From NCBI RefSeq assembly GCF_002028425.1, contig NZ_CP020042.1, positions 558,001-622,000 of the forward strand: 64,000 nucleotides of DNA, read 5' to 3'. This stretch comes from Streptomyces katrae (GTDB lineage: Bacteria; Actinomycetota; Actinomycetes; Streptomycetales; Streptomycetaceae). The translations under genes were made by a program, and so were the position numbers. Below, piece after piece: positions 25,241-34,293 of this stretch (position 1 is its first letter; the number at the start of each line of letters is the position of its first letter). The notes beneath the pieces were generated by a model. The model ran no database searches and was not told the origin of the DNA. It saw only the letters and a program-made list of their open reading frames with translations.

Positions 25241-26209
25241 TCAGCCGGCCCCGTCCGGCCGCAGTTCGATGTGGTCCGGGGCCAGGTCGACCGCCACGCG
25301 GTGTTCCATGCCCAGGGCCGCGAGGAACTTCTGCGGCAGCTGGACGCGGCCCGAGCGGTCGAGGACGACGTACTCCCGTTCGCTGACGGATTCCTCGCCG
25401 TGCTCGTCGGTGACCAGACTGCGCAGGACCTCGCTGCTGGTGCGGCCGTCGCGGATCGCCACGGTGCGGCGGACCTCGCCCGCCACCATGGGGTCGTGCG
25501 TCACGATGACCACGGTCACGCCGAGTTCCTTGTTCGCGGTGCGGAAGGTCTCGAAGACGGCGGCCGCGGTCTCCGAGTCCAGTTCGCCCGTGGGCTCGTC
25601 GGCCAGCAGCACGCCGGGGTCGTTGGCCATCGCCACGGCGATCGCGACGCGCTGCTGCTGCCCGCCCGACAGCTGCGCCGGGTGCCGGTCGGCCAGGTCG
25701 CTGATCCCGAGGGCGTCCAGCACCTCCGCGACCCGGGCGGCCTGGCGGGCGCGCGCGCCGCGCCGTCCGCCACCGCCGCCTCCGCCCTTCAACTGCATGG
25801 GCAGGGCAACGTTCTGAGCTGCCGTCAGGAAGGGAAGCAGGTTGCGGGCCGTCTGCTGGAAGACGAACCCGACCGCTTCGCGCCGGTAGCGCAGCCGGTC
25901 CCGCGCCGACAGCTCCAGCAGGTCGTAGCCGGCGACCGCCGCGCTGCCCGCCGTCGGTACGTCCAGGCCCGCCAGGATGTTCAGCAGGGTGGACTTGCCG
26001 CTGCCCGAGGCTCCGACGAGGGCCACCAGGTCGCCCTGGGCGACGGTCAGTTCCAGCCCCTGGAGGGCCTGGACCTCGATCCCGTCCGTGCTGAAGATCC
26101 GCACCAGACGGTCGCAGGCGATCGCGGCGTCAGGCGCGGGGGTACGGGCCCGGGTGGCCGCCGCCGCCCTGCGGTGCAGCTCCTCGTACGTCGGCTGGTC
26201 GGTGTTCAA
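25241..26209 (-). CDS. ABC exporter ATPase with C-terminal AbrB-like tail
   Basis: A 322-aa protein. The MacB/LolD-type ATPase core has Walker A GASGSGKST, signature LSGGQQQR, Walker B VLLADEPTGELD and a THD switch. A Gly-rich run (seven Gly) sits in the helical part. After about residue 275 a tail reads YVVLDRSGRVQLP followed by ALGMEHRVAV and IELRP, very like a SpoVT/AbrB swapped-hairpin domain. TTG 26209 overlaps the stop of the permease (TTGA), so it is coupled as third gene of the minus operon. Confidence 0.85.
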   Translation of the reverse strand: MNTDQPTYEELHRRAAAATRARTPAPDAAIACDRLVRIFSTDGIEVQALQGLELTVAQGDLVALVGASGSGKSTLLNILAGLDVPTAGSAAVAGYDLLELSARDRLRYRREAVGFVFQQTARNLLPFLTAAQNVALPMQLKGGGGGGGRRGARARQAARVAEVLDALGISDLADRHPAQLSGGQQQRVAIAVAMANDPGVLLADEPTGELDSETAAAVFETFRTANKELGVTVVIVTHDPMVAGEVRRTVAIRDGRTSSEVLRSLVTDEHGEESVSEREYVVLDRSGRVQLPQKFLAALGMEHRVAVDLAPDHIELRPDGAG

Positions 26210-29076
26210 CGCTGGTCTCCCGCTCTCAACTCGGTGGTGATCTGCCGTCGCCCGGATGTCGCCGCCTCCAGGAGCACGGCCGCGGCGACCAGCGCGGCCA
26301 GGCCCAGGGCCGGAGTCAGCACGGCCGCCGCGCTGAGCCGTACTCCGGTCGGCGCGCTCGCGCCGACCAGCGTGGACAGGTCCATCGCCGGGCCCAGCAG
26401 GGCCACCGCGGCCGCCGCCGCCAGGGCCCCGCCGAGGGCGGCGGCCAGGGTCTGCGGCAGGGCCTCGGCGAGGATCAGGGCCACGCCCTGACGGCGGCGC
26501 AGCCCCATGGTGCGCAGCCGGGCCAGCAGGGCCGCCCGTTCGGGGACGGTGCGCAGCAGGGTCAGCAGCACGGCCAGCAGCGCGAATCCGGCCGCGGCGG
26601 CCACGCAGGACCAGAACAGGCGCTCGGCGGAGCCCTGGAGCGGATCGGCGCCCAGTTCGGCGACGTACTCGGCGCTGGTGCGCACCACGTAGCGTTCGTC
26701 GGCCGGCTTCGCGCCGGAGCGGGCGGTCCGCGTCAGGGCGCGTAGCCGCTCCCCGTCGACGGGCCCGAGGGCCAGCCACCGGTTGGGCTGGACGCCGCCG
26801 CGGATCAGGGCCGTCGCGGGACCGGCCGGCAGCACGACGGTCTCGCCGCCCGGGCCCGACGGGGCGGGGGTGCAGCCGGTCACTGCGGCGGTGCGTACGT
26901 GCAGCTCCCCGCCGGGTCCCGGCCGCAGCGCGTACGTGCCCGGCCCGGCCTTGCGGGCCAGACCGGAGCTGAACAGGACCGGCACGGGGGCGTCGGCGGA
27001 ACCCGTGCCGCCGACGCCCAGCAGGGCGGGGTCGAAGGTGCCGCAGCCCAGGCCGCGGGAGAGTTCCGCGTACGCGGCGGGCTCCGCGACGACCAGGGTG
27101 ACCCGGGTACGGCCCTCGGCGGTGCCCTGGACGAAGGAGTCGTCGTCGGTCCACACCGGCACGGACGTCCGTACGCCCGGCAGCCGGGCAGCGGACTTCA
27201 CCAGCGCGTCCGGGAGCGACCCGGCCCCGACCGCGGAGACACCCGCGTCACCCCCGATGGTCCGGTGCGCCGCCGCGAGGCGGCCCGCGTCCACGGAGGC
27301 CAGGACCGCGGCTCCGAACCCGCCGGTCGTGACGGCCAGCAGCAGGGCGATCAGCGGCAGGACGGAGGGGCCGGTCCGGCCGCGTACCGGGGTGCCCGCG
27401 CCCCGGCCGCCCGGGCCCCGCGCGGCCCGCACCAGCCCGAGGAAGCCGACCAGACCGCGGCTGCGGCCGGCCATCCGGGCGAGCCCCCCGGTGACCAGCG
27501 GCAGCACCCGGGCCAGCAGCAGGCCCCCGCACAGCGCGAGCAGCAGCGGAGCGGCGATCAGCAGCGGGTCCGTGCCGCTGCCGGCGGGCGCGACCCCGCG
27601 ACGGCGCACCTCCCACACGGCGGCCCCGGCGGCGGCGAGGACCAGCAGTTCGGCCACGGGCCTGCGCCACCGCGCGGCCGGCCGCGGCGGGGACAGCAGG
27701 AAGGCGGCACGGACCGGGAAGGCCAGCAGCGCGAGCAGGGCGACGGCGGCGGCGCAGAGCAGCGAGGCCGCGAGCCGGGGCGTGGGCAGCGTCAGGACGG
27801 CGAGCGCGGTGGCCGCCGCGGCCGCCGGGAGCACCGTGACGGCGCCCTCGGCGAGGAGCCGGCCGACGATGCCGGTGCGCGAGCCGCCGCGCGCGAGCAG
27901 CAGCCGCAGCTCGGACTCCCGGCGGTCGGCGGCGAGCGCGCCGGCCAGGCACAGCACGACGAGGGCGACGCCCGCCACCCCGGCGGGTCCGATCGCGGCG
28001 AGCGGTGCCGCGGCCTGGCTGCGGGCCCTGGCCTGGGCGAACAGCTCGGGCAGCCGGGAGTTGGTCCGGAGCATCTCGCGCCCGGTCTGTGTGACGAGTT
28101 CGGCGGAGACGGGCCCGGTGATGTAGGAGGCGATGTCCTGCTCGGTGGCGCCGAGCCGGTCCGCCCGCAGCCGGCCGGTGTCCACCGGCAGGCGCCAGAA
28201 GTCCTCGGCGGTGAAGCTCCAGCCGTCCAGGCGGGGCAGGTCGGCGGCCCCGACCAGGGCGTCGGCCCCCCAGAAGCTGTTCTCGCCCTGGTGGTACTCG
28301 CAGGCGAAGGCGAGGCAGCCCAGGTCCACCCAGAAGTCCTCGCTCTCGTCCGCGACCGTGTAGAGGCCGACGACCTCGGCGCGGGGCCCGCCACCGGGCA
28401 CGGAGGACGTGGTCAGGACCGATCCGAGGCGGGCCCCGATGGTCCGGGCGGTGCGCTGCGAGAGCGCGATCCGCAGGGGCGGGCCGTCGTCGGCGGCGCC
28501 GCGGGCGGTGCCGGGTGCCGTGCCGGCGGCGGGTGCGTCGTTGGGCCACTGGCCCTCCACCAGCCGGACGTGCGCCCGGGCGTTGCGCACGTACAGCAGG
28601 CGCATCACGGGCGGCAGGCCGGAGGGGGCGGAGAGTTCCGGGTTCAGCAGGCCCCGGCCCTTGACGGTCCAGGTGCCGTACACCACGGTGCCCGGGTCGA
28701 CGTGGAAGCTGTCCCCGGTGTGCGCGAGCAAGGTCGTCCGCGTCGCGTCGAGGGCGTCCGTGCCCTGCGCCTGCTGCGGGCGCGGAGAGGTGGTCAGCAG
28801 GCTGGTGTAGCCGGGCCCGCCGCGCTGGAGGAAGGCGCGCAGCGCCTGGTCGGCGCCCCGGTCCTGGGCGCGCGGCAGCGCGGCGGCCAGCAGGACGGCG
28901 ACGAACGCGAGCACGGCGGCCAGGACGCTGCCGAGGCGGGCGGCCCGCAGCCGGGTCCTGACCCAGGGCGCGGGCCGGGGACCGGGCCGCCCGGCGGCCT
29001 GCGGGGGCCCGGGGCGGGCGGGCGGCGGAGGGGGCACGGAGGCGTCCTCGGTCGCGGACGGCGGCGGGGTGCTCAC
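26206..29076 (-). CDS. FtsX/MacB-like ABC permease, large
   Basis: A 956-aa membrane protein. A Pro-rich cytoplasmic start, first span near residue 50 and a ~400-residue extracytoplasmic domain precede two FtsX-type transmembrane bundles (GVALVVLCLAGALAADRRESELRLLLARGG; FALLAVLLTLLRTVPERAALLARLRTMG). GTG 29076 overlaps the upstream permease gene (GTGA). Together with the second giant permease and an ATPase it forms a MacB-like exporter, probably acting on a molecule at the outer face of the membrane. Substrate unknown. Confidence 0.85.
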   Translation of the reverse strand: MSTPPPSATEDASVPPPPPARPGPPQAAGRPGPRPAPWVRTRLRAARLGSVLAAVLAFVAVLLAAALPRAQDRGADQALRAFLQRGGPGYTSLLTTSPRPQQAQGTDALDATRTTLLAHTGDSFHVDPGTVVYGTWTVKGRGLLNPELSAPSGLPPVMRLLYVRNARAHVRLVEGQWPNDAPAAGTAPGTARGAADDGPPLRIALSQRTARTIGARLGSVLTTSSVPGGGPRAEVVGLYTVADESEDFWVDLGCLAFACEYHQGENSFWGADALVGAADLPRLDGWSFTAEDFWRLPVDTGRLRADRLGATEQDIASYITGPVSAELVTQTGREMLRTNSRLPELFAQARARSQAAAPLAAIGPAGVAGVALVVLCLAGALAADRRESELRLLLARGGSRTGIVGRLLAEGAVTVLPAAAAATALAVLTLPTPRLAASLLCAAAVALLALLAFPVRAAFLLSPPRPAARWRRPVAELLVLAAAGAAVWEVRRRGVAPAGSGTDPLLIAAPLLLALCGGLLLARVLPLVTGGLARMAGRSRGLVGFLGLVRAARGPGGRGAGTPVRGRTGPSVLPLIALLLAVTTGGFGAAVLASVDAGRLAAAHRTIGGDAGVSAVGAGSLPDALVKSAARLPGVRTSVPVWTDDDSFVQGTAEGRTRVTLVVAEPAAYAELSRGLGCGTFDPALLGVGGTGSADAPVPVLFSSGLARKAGPGTYALRPGPGGELHVRTAAVTGCTPAPSGPGGETVVLPAGPATALIRGGVQPNRWLALGPVDGERLRALTRTARSGAKPADERYVVRTSAEYVAELGADPLQGSAERLFWSCVAAAAGFALLAVLLTLLRTVPERAALLARLRTMGLRRRQGVALILAEALPQTLAAALGGALAAAAAVALLGPAMDLSTLVGASAPTGVRLSAAAVLTPALGLAALVAAAVLLEAATSGRRQITTELRAGDQR

Positions 29077-32000
29077 ATCTCCTCCACGGGGCGCAGCCGG
29101 GCGGCGATGTCGCGGCCCCGGGGGCCGCCGGAGGCGGCCGACAGCAGGGGGACGGCCGCGATGGCGGCGGCCGTCAGCAGGGTCTGCCCCAGCGGCATGT
29201 CCACCCGTACGGGCGGGAACGGCCGGTGCGCGGCCGGGGTCAGCACGACCAGGGGTGCCATCAGGTGGACGAGGGCGACGCCCAGCCCGGTCCCGACGGC
29301 GGTCCCGAGGAGGACCAGCACTCCCCCCTCCGCGGCGGCGGCCCGGGCCAGCGAGCGGCGGGGGGTGCCGAGCGCGAGCAGCACGGAGAACTCCCGGCCG
29401 CGCACGCGCCGTTCGGCGGCGGTGGCGGTGGCGAAGCCGATGGCGGCCAGGACCGCGCAGGCGGCGGCGAGGGCGGCGAGCGCGCTCTGCGGGCCGGCGC
29501 TGAGCGGGTCGTCCAGCAGGCCTGCGGTGATCTCCCCGCTCAGCTGGACGTGCTCGGTCCTGACCCCTTCGCGGAGTTTCTCCGCCGCGCGGGCCGGGAG
29601 CAGGTCGGCGGCCGAGGTGGCGGGCAGCCACCATTCGCTGGGCGTGGGCGGCTGCTGCCCGGCGGTCTCCATCAGGAACCGGCCGAGGGTGCGCAGGTCG
29701 ACGGCGAGCGCCGTGCGTCCGGCGACGGGGAGGGCTTCGACGGCGGCGGTGATCCGCAGCGGGACGCTCACCCCGTCGACGGTGATGTGCACCGTGTCGC
29801 CCGCGGCGGCGCCGAGGGAGCGCAGGTAGCCGGTGGTGGCGACGGCCGGGACCGGGGTGGCGGGCGGGGCGGCGGGGGCGGGGAACAGCAGGGCGTGGAC
29901 TCCCCTCTCGGTGCCCAACCCGCCCCAGTAGCGCAGCCGGAGCAGGCCGGCGGTGCCGTCCGCGGGCGGGGAGAGGACGGGGGTCCCCGAGGCGCGGGGC
30001 TGCGCGGGGGGCGCCGTCTGCCAGCCTCCCGTGCCCGGGGCGACCGCTACGGCTCCGCCGTCCGGGGTGTCGGACACGGCGAGCCGGCGGACGGTCAGTT
30101 CGGCTCCGTCGCCGGCGGGGCCGCCGTCGCCGGCGTACGCGAGGTCGATCCCCGCCAGGGCCAGCGGGGTGGCGGCGGAGCCGATCGGAGCATCGGTCAG
30201 TGCGTCGAGGGGGAAGCGGAGGGTGGCGTCGCCGCCGGTGGGGAGGGTGGCCTGCGGTGTCGTGTGGGTGGCTCCGAACCGGTCGCGCAGGAGCAGGCTC
30301 ACGGCGGCGTAGCTCGTACCGGTGGTCCGTACCGTCACGTCGAGGTCGATGCGGCGGGGCGCACCGGGGAGGGTGAGCGCGGGCGCCCCCGCCGGGGCGC
30401 CGGCGGTGCCGGGCGCGAGCGGGGCGAAGAGCTCCCGCATGCTCTTGCCGTCGCGCAGGTCGGCGCGCAGCGGTACCCGTTCGCCCGTCTTGGCGGCGTC
30501 GAGCGCGAGGAGGCCGGCGGTGCCTCCGCCCGGCAGCGGCTGGTCCTGGCGGACCACCGGGATCAGGCGGTCGGCGCCCGGGAGGGACCCGTAGCGTCCG
30601 CCCTGCCCCATCGGGGACATGCTGCTGCCGGTGATCCGCAGTCCGCCGGCGGTCGCGAACTCCGCCTGGTCCCGCTGGGAGGCGGACCAGGCAGCGTGCT
30701 GGCCGAGGGCCAGGACCCCGCTGGAGACGGCGAGGACGAGCAGCAGTACGGGCCCGGTGGCGCGGCCGGGCCGGCGGGCGAGCTGCCAGCCGAACAGGGC
30801 CGGGCCCAGGCTCCGGCCGCGTGCTGCGAGCCGTCCTCCGGCCCGGGCGGCGAACGGCAGCAGCCGCAGGACCAGCAGGGTGCCCGCGCACAGGGCGAGG
30901 ACGGGGGCCGCGACGAGGACCGGGTCCACGCCGAGTCCGCCGTCGGCGGGGCCGGTGGCCGTCGTGTCGGTGCCCCCGTAGTGGGAGAGCTGCTGGTAGC
31001 AGAGGACGGCGAGGGCCACCACGGCCAGGTCGAGTCCGGAGCGTGCGGCGCCCGTCACCAGCGCCTGCCTGCGGCCGGCCCGGCGCAGTACGGCGGCCGA
31101 GGCGCCGCGCAGGGCGGAGGGGAGGGTGGTGAGCAGGACGCAGGCCAGGGCGCAGCCGGCGGCGGCCGGCCAGACCAGCCAGGTGTCCGGGACCTCCAGG
31201 CGGACCCGTCCGAGCGGGCCGAAGCGGCCGAGCAGGCGCAGCAGGGGCGGTGCGAGCAGCGGTGCCAGGACGGCGGCCGGGAGGGCGAGCAGCAGTGACT
31301 CGGCCGCGCTCAGCACGCCCAGGCGCCGGCGTGAGGCGCCGCGTGCGGTGAGCAGGATCCGTTCCGGTTCCTGGCGGGCCGTCATGAGGTGGGAGACGAG
31401 TAGCAGGGCGGCGGCCGAGAGGACGGCGAGCTGGAGGGCGCCGACCAGCAGGGTGGAGCGGGCGACCAGCAGTCCGGAGTCCAGCCGGCCGAGCAGTTCG
31501 GGCAGTTCGGTGGCGGCCTGGAGCGAGGTGGTGCGCTTCAGGGCGGCGCCGGCGGGGTCGGCTGCGGCCCGGACGGTCCTGGCCCCGGCGGTGGTGACCG
31601 TGCGCAGGTCGGGGGTGAGGAGGGTGCCGCGGTAGTTCTGGAGGATGCCGCCTGCCGTGAAGGCGGTGTCGTCCACCATGAGCGGGCCGTAGGTGGTGAA
31701 GCTCGCGACCTGGAGTTCTCGGCCGCCGAGCGGGTCGAGCCGCCAGTACCCGGAGTCGGGGTCGGCGGCCTTGTACACGCCGGTGACCAGCACGGTCAGC
31801 GGGGGCCCGCCGAAGCGGTCGTCCAGCCGGACGGGCGCGGGCAGCGCGGACTCGGCGAGGCCGAGGCGGGCGAGCGCGGTGCGCGGTACGGCGGCCTGGA
31901 GCGGCTGGGCGGGGTCGCCGGCGGGGGCGGTGACGGGCCGGGGCCAGGCGCCGGCGAGCAGCCGTACGTGCTCGCGGCCGAGCGCGGCCAGCAGGGTCAG

Positions 32001-32342
32001 GTCGGCGTCGCGGCCCGGGGCGGCGGCGCCGGGGAGTCCGTAGGAGCGGCTGCGGGCCACGCTCTCGGAGGCCACCGGGAGCCTGCCGAAGACCTGGCCC
32101 GCGTAGGCCCGTACGGCCTCGTCGTCCTTGGCGCGCGCGGAGACGGCCTGGCCGCTGGTGACGACGACGGTGGTCCGGGAGTGTTCCGGGCCGGTCAGCG
32201 CCCGGCGCAGCCCCTCCTGCCCCACTCCGCGGGTGAAGGCCGTCAGCGCGGTCAGCGCGGTCGCGGTGATCAGTACGGTGAGCAGTACGGCGACGGCGAG
32301 CGGCCATCGCCCGCGCAGTCGGCGCACGACGAAGCCGAGCAC
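29073..32342 (-). CDS. FtsX/MacB-like ABC permease, giant
   Basis: A 1089-aa protein, first of the three-gene minus operon. Its N-terminal span (PLAVAVLLTVLITATALTAL) is followed by large external domains and FtsX bundles near residues 300-500 and 950-1060. GTG 32342 has GGGAGGG upstream. The length is well above the ~400 aa of MacB because the external part is duplicated. It is divergent from a second ATPase gene at 32486, giving one exporter module with two possible motor proteins. Confidence 0.85.
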   Translation of the reverse strand: MLGFVVRRLRGRWPLAVAVLLTVLITATALTALTAFTRGVGQEGLRRALTGPEHSRTTVVVTSGQAVSARAKDDEAVRAYAGQVFGRLPVASESVARSRSYGLPGAAAPGRDADLTLLAALGREHVRLLAGAWPRPVTAPAGDPAQPLQAAVPRTALARLGLAESALPAPVRLDDRFGGPPLTVLVTGVYKAADPDSGYWRLDPLGGRELQVASFTTYGPLMVDDTAFTAGGILQNYRGTLLTPDLRTVTTAGARTVRAAADPAGAALKRTTSLQAATELPELLGRLDSGLLVARSTLLVGALQLAVLSAAALLLVSHLMTARQEPERILLTARGASRRRLGVLSAAESLLLALPAAVLAPLLAPPLLRLLGRFGPLGRVRLEVPDTWLVWPAAAGCALACVLLTTLPSALRGASAAVLRRAGRRQALVTGAARSGLDLAVVALAVLCYQQLSHYGGTDTTATGPADGGLGVDPVLVAAPVLALCAGTLLVLRLLPFAARAGGRLAARGRSLGPALFGWQLARRPGRATGPVLLLVLAVSSGVLALGQHAAWSASQRDQAEFATAGGLRITGSSMSPMGQGGRYGSLPGADRLIPVVRQDQPLPGGGTAGLLALDAAKTGERVPLRADLRDGKSMRELFAPLAPGTAGAPAGAPALTLPGAPRRIDLDVTVRTTGTSYAAVSLLLRDRFGATHTTPQATLPTGGDATLRFPLDALTDAPIGSAATPLALAGIDLAYAGDGGPAGDGAELTVRRLAVSDTPDGGAVAVAPGTGGWQTAPPAQPRASGTPVLSPPADGTAGLLRLRYWGGLGTERGVHALLFPAPAAPPATPVPAVATTGYLRSLGAAAGDTVHITVDGVSVPLRITAAVEALPVAGRTALAVDLRTLGRFLMETAGQQPPTPSEWWLPATSAADLLPARAAEKLREGVRTEHVQLSGEITAGLLDDPLSAGPQSALAALAAACAVLAAIGFATATAAERRVRGREFSVLLALGTPRRSLARAAAAEGGVLVLLGTAVGTGLGVALVHLMAPLVVLTPAAHRPFPPVRVDMPLGQTLLTAAAIAAVPLLSAASGGPRGRDIAARLRPVEEM

Positions 32343-32485
32343 GTGTGCGGTCCCTCCCCCGTCCGGACCTTCGGCACCGGATAGCGGACGATGTTGTCAG
32401 ATCCGGTCGAAACACGGAAGGGACTTGCGTGATTGGCGGGACAGATGCGCAAATGCGGTCGGAAGTCCGAAGCGGGGGGAGCACG

Positions 32486-33244
32486 GTGACGGAACACCAG
32501 CACACGACGACGGTCGCGGTGGCACAGCAGGAGGACGGCACGCCGATCGTGGCCGCCGAGGAGGTGCACCACAGCTTCGGCAGCGGCGCGCAGACCGTGC
32601 ACGCCCTGCGCGGGGTCTCCTTCGAGGTCCGCCGCGGCGAACTCACCGCCCTCCGGGGCCGGTCGGGCTCCGGCAAGACCACCCTGCTCAACCTCCTGGG
32701 CGGCCTGGACACCCCCACCGGCGGCCGGATCACCCTCGACGGCACCGACCTGGCCACCCTCGACGAGGCGGGCCTGCTCGCCCTGCGCCGGGACCGGATC
32801 GGCTTCGTCTTCCAGTCCTTCGGGCTGATCCCCGTCCTGACCGCCGCCGAGAACGTGGGCGTGCCGATGCGGCTGCGCCGCGTCCCCGCCAGGGAGCGCG
32901 AGGAGCGCGCCCGGACCCTGCTCGCCCTGGTCGGCCTCGCGGACCACGCCGACCAGCGCCCCGGTGAGCTCTCCGGCGGCCAGCAGCAGCGCGTGGCGGT
33001 GGCCCGCGCCCTGGCCAACGACCCCGACCTGATCATCGCGGACGAACCCACCGGCCAGCTCGACCTGGAGACCGGCCGGTCGATCATGGAGCTGCTGCGC
33101 GCGGTGGTGCGCGGCAAGGGGGTGACCATCCTCGTCGCCACCCACGACCCGAACCTGATCGAACTCGCCGACCGCGTCGTGGAACTGCGCGACGGCCGCA
33201 TCGTCGCACCCGGCGCGGCCGCCGCGGCGCCCGCCGCCGGGTAG
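32486..33244 (+). CDS. ABC exporter ATPase (MacB/LolD type), divergent
   Basis: A 252-aa ATPase. Walker A GRSGSGKTT, Q-loop FVFQSFGLIPVLTA, signature LSGGQQQR, Walker B LIIADEPTGQLD, switch THD. GTG 32486 is favoured by GGGGGGAG upstream; ATG 32453 is an alternative. It lacks the AbrB-like tail of its partner at 25241. It is transcribed away from the two FtsX permeases and is likely an alternative motor for them. A strong hairpin follows. Confidence 0.88.
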   Translation: MTEHQHTTTVAVAQQEDGTPIVAAEEVHHSFGSGAQTVHALRGVSFEVRRGELTALRGRSGSGKTTLLNLLGGLDTPTGGRITLDGTDLATLDEAGLLALRRDRIGFVFQSFGLIPVLTAAENVGVPMRLRRVPAREREERARTLLALVGLADHADQRPGELSGGQQQRVAVARALANDPDLIIADEPTGQLDLETGRSIMELLRAVVRGKGVTILVATHDPNLIELADRVVELRDGRIVAPGAAAAAPAAG

Positions 33245-33250
33245 GGGGCC

Positions 33251-33279
33251 GCGCGCGGGTCAGCGGGCGACCCGCGCGC
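33251..33279. terminator. Hairpin terminator between ATPase gene and LAP operon end
   Basis: A perfect 11-bp stem (33251-33261 with 33269-33279), 7-nt loop. It serves both converging units. Confidence 0.75.
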
Positions 33280-33299
33280 CCGCCCTGCTGCCGGCCCCC

Positions 33300-33449
33300 G
33301 GCAGCCCCGCGGGAGCGGTAGACGACGTAGGGGCGGAAGACGTAGCCGAGCGGCGCGGTGAAGGCGTGGACGAGCCGGCTGAACGGCCACAGGGCGAACA
33401 GGGTCATGGCGAGCAGCGCCGCGATGCGGGGGTACGCGTCGGCCGGCAG
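33300..33449 (-). pseudogene. narI: narI C-terminal remnant (nitrate reductase gamma subunit)
   Basis: The minus-strand frame shows ALLAMTLFALWPFSRLVHAF then TAPLGYVFRPYVVYRSR. This is the conserved last ~40 residues of NarI. Nothing of the remaining ~200 residues or of narGHJ is present, and no start or stop fits a gene. It overlaps, in another frame, the last codons of the LAP-cluster methyltransferase. It marks a deletion or insertion boundary. Confidence 0.75.
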
Positions 33450-34291
33450 CCGGGGGCAGGCGCACTGCGGCTCAGCCACAGCACGCCGTCCGGAAGCCGG
33501 CCGGTCGTCCCGCTTCCGCGGGCGGGTGGCCGGGCCGTGGGCAGGGGTTCGAGGTGTGTGCAGTGCCAGCCGGTGGTCTCGAAGGCGTCGAGGTCGGGGA
33601 GGCCGTGCAGGGTCAGGGGCGTTCCGGCGGAGCGGGCGGCGGCGGTGAGGGTGCGGGCGGAGGCCGGCGAGAGGACGTCGCAGATCCACGCGCCGCCGGC
33701 GCCGGCCACCTCGGCCGCCGCGGCCGCCAGGGCGCGGACCTGGCCGGCGGTGAGGTAGGTGAGCAGCCCCTCGGCCAGGAGGAGGGTCCTGCGGCCCGCC
33801 GTACGGGGCCGCAGGAGCGCGCTGAGGGCGGCGGGGTCGCGCAGGTCGCAGCGCAGCCGTTCCACCGGGACGCGGGCCGTTGCGGCGGGCAGCAGGCGGT
33901 CCTTGAGGTCGAGGACGGCGGCGCGGTCGACCTCGATCACCCGGCAGGAGGCGGGCCAGTCCAGGCGGTGGGTGCGGGCGTCGAATCCGGCCCCGAGGTT
34001 GACGCAGACCTCCCAGGCCCCGTCCCGGAGCGGCCCGGACAGCAGGCGGTCGATCACCAGGGTGCGGGCGACGACGACGGACGGGCCCGCGGTGTTCCGG
34101 GTGACGCGGACGACGCGGTCCGGGCAGAGGCGGGCGAAGCGTTCGGCGTAGGGATCGCGAAGCGCGCCGTCCGGCTCGGCGCTCGCGCGGGCCCGGGCGA
34201 GCGCGGTGAGGTAGGCGGTGGCGGGGACCCCCTCGGGGGCCGGCGGGGAGGCGCCCGCCGGCCCGGGGGGCGGCGGGGAGGCGGCCGGCAC
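33404..34291 (-). CDS. LCMT/PPM-family SAM-dependent (carboxyl) methyltransferase
   Basis: A 295-aa protein. The LCMT-type SAM site appears as VCVNLGAGFDARTHRLDWP then VIEVDRAAVLDLKDRLLP, with LLLAEGLLTYLT as motif IV region. GTG 34291 begins 3 bp after the stop of the ABC-2 permease, with GGGAG overlapping that stop. The last ~20 residues are Arg/Pro-rich and fall inside the narI remnant, so the C-terminus is probably a junction product. As last gene of the LAP operon it may O-methylate a carboxylate of the modified peptide, by inference. Confidence 0.75.
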   Translation of the reverse strand: MPAASPPPPGPAGASPPAPEGVPATAYLTALARARASAEPDGALRDPYAERFARLCPDRVVRVTRNTAGPSVVVARTLVIDRLLSGPLRDGAWEVCVNLGAGFDARTHRLDWPASCRVIEVDRAAVLDLKDRLLPAATARVPVERLRCDLRDPAALSALLRPRTAGRRTLLLAEGLLTYLTAGQVRALAAAAAEVAGAGGAWICDVLSPASARTLTAAARSAGTPLTLHGLPDLDAFETTGWHCTHLEPLPTARPPARGSGTTGRLPDGVLWLSRSAPAPGCRPTRTPASRRCSP

Positions 34292-34293
34292 CG

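Noticed and set aside
26206..33465. An unbroken 2,419-codon minus-strand frame
   Set aside because: Only its 3' part (from GTG 29076) encodes an FtsX permease. The rest is a GC-rich antisense or out-of-frame shadow across the second permease and the divergent ATPase.
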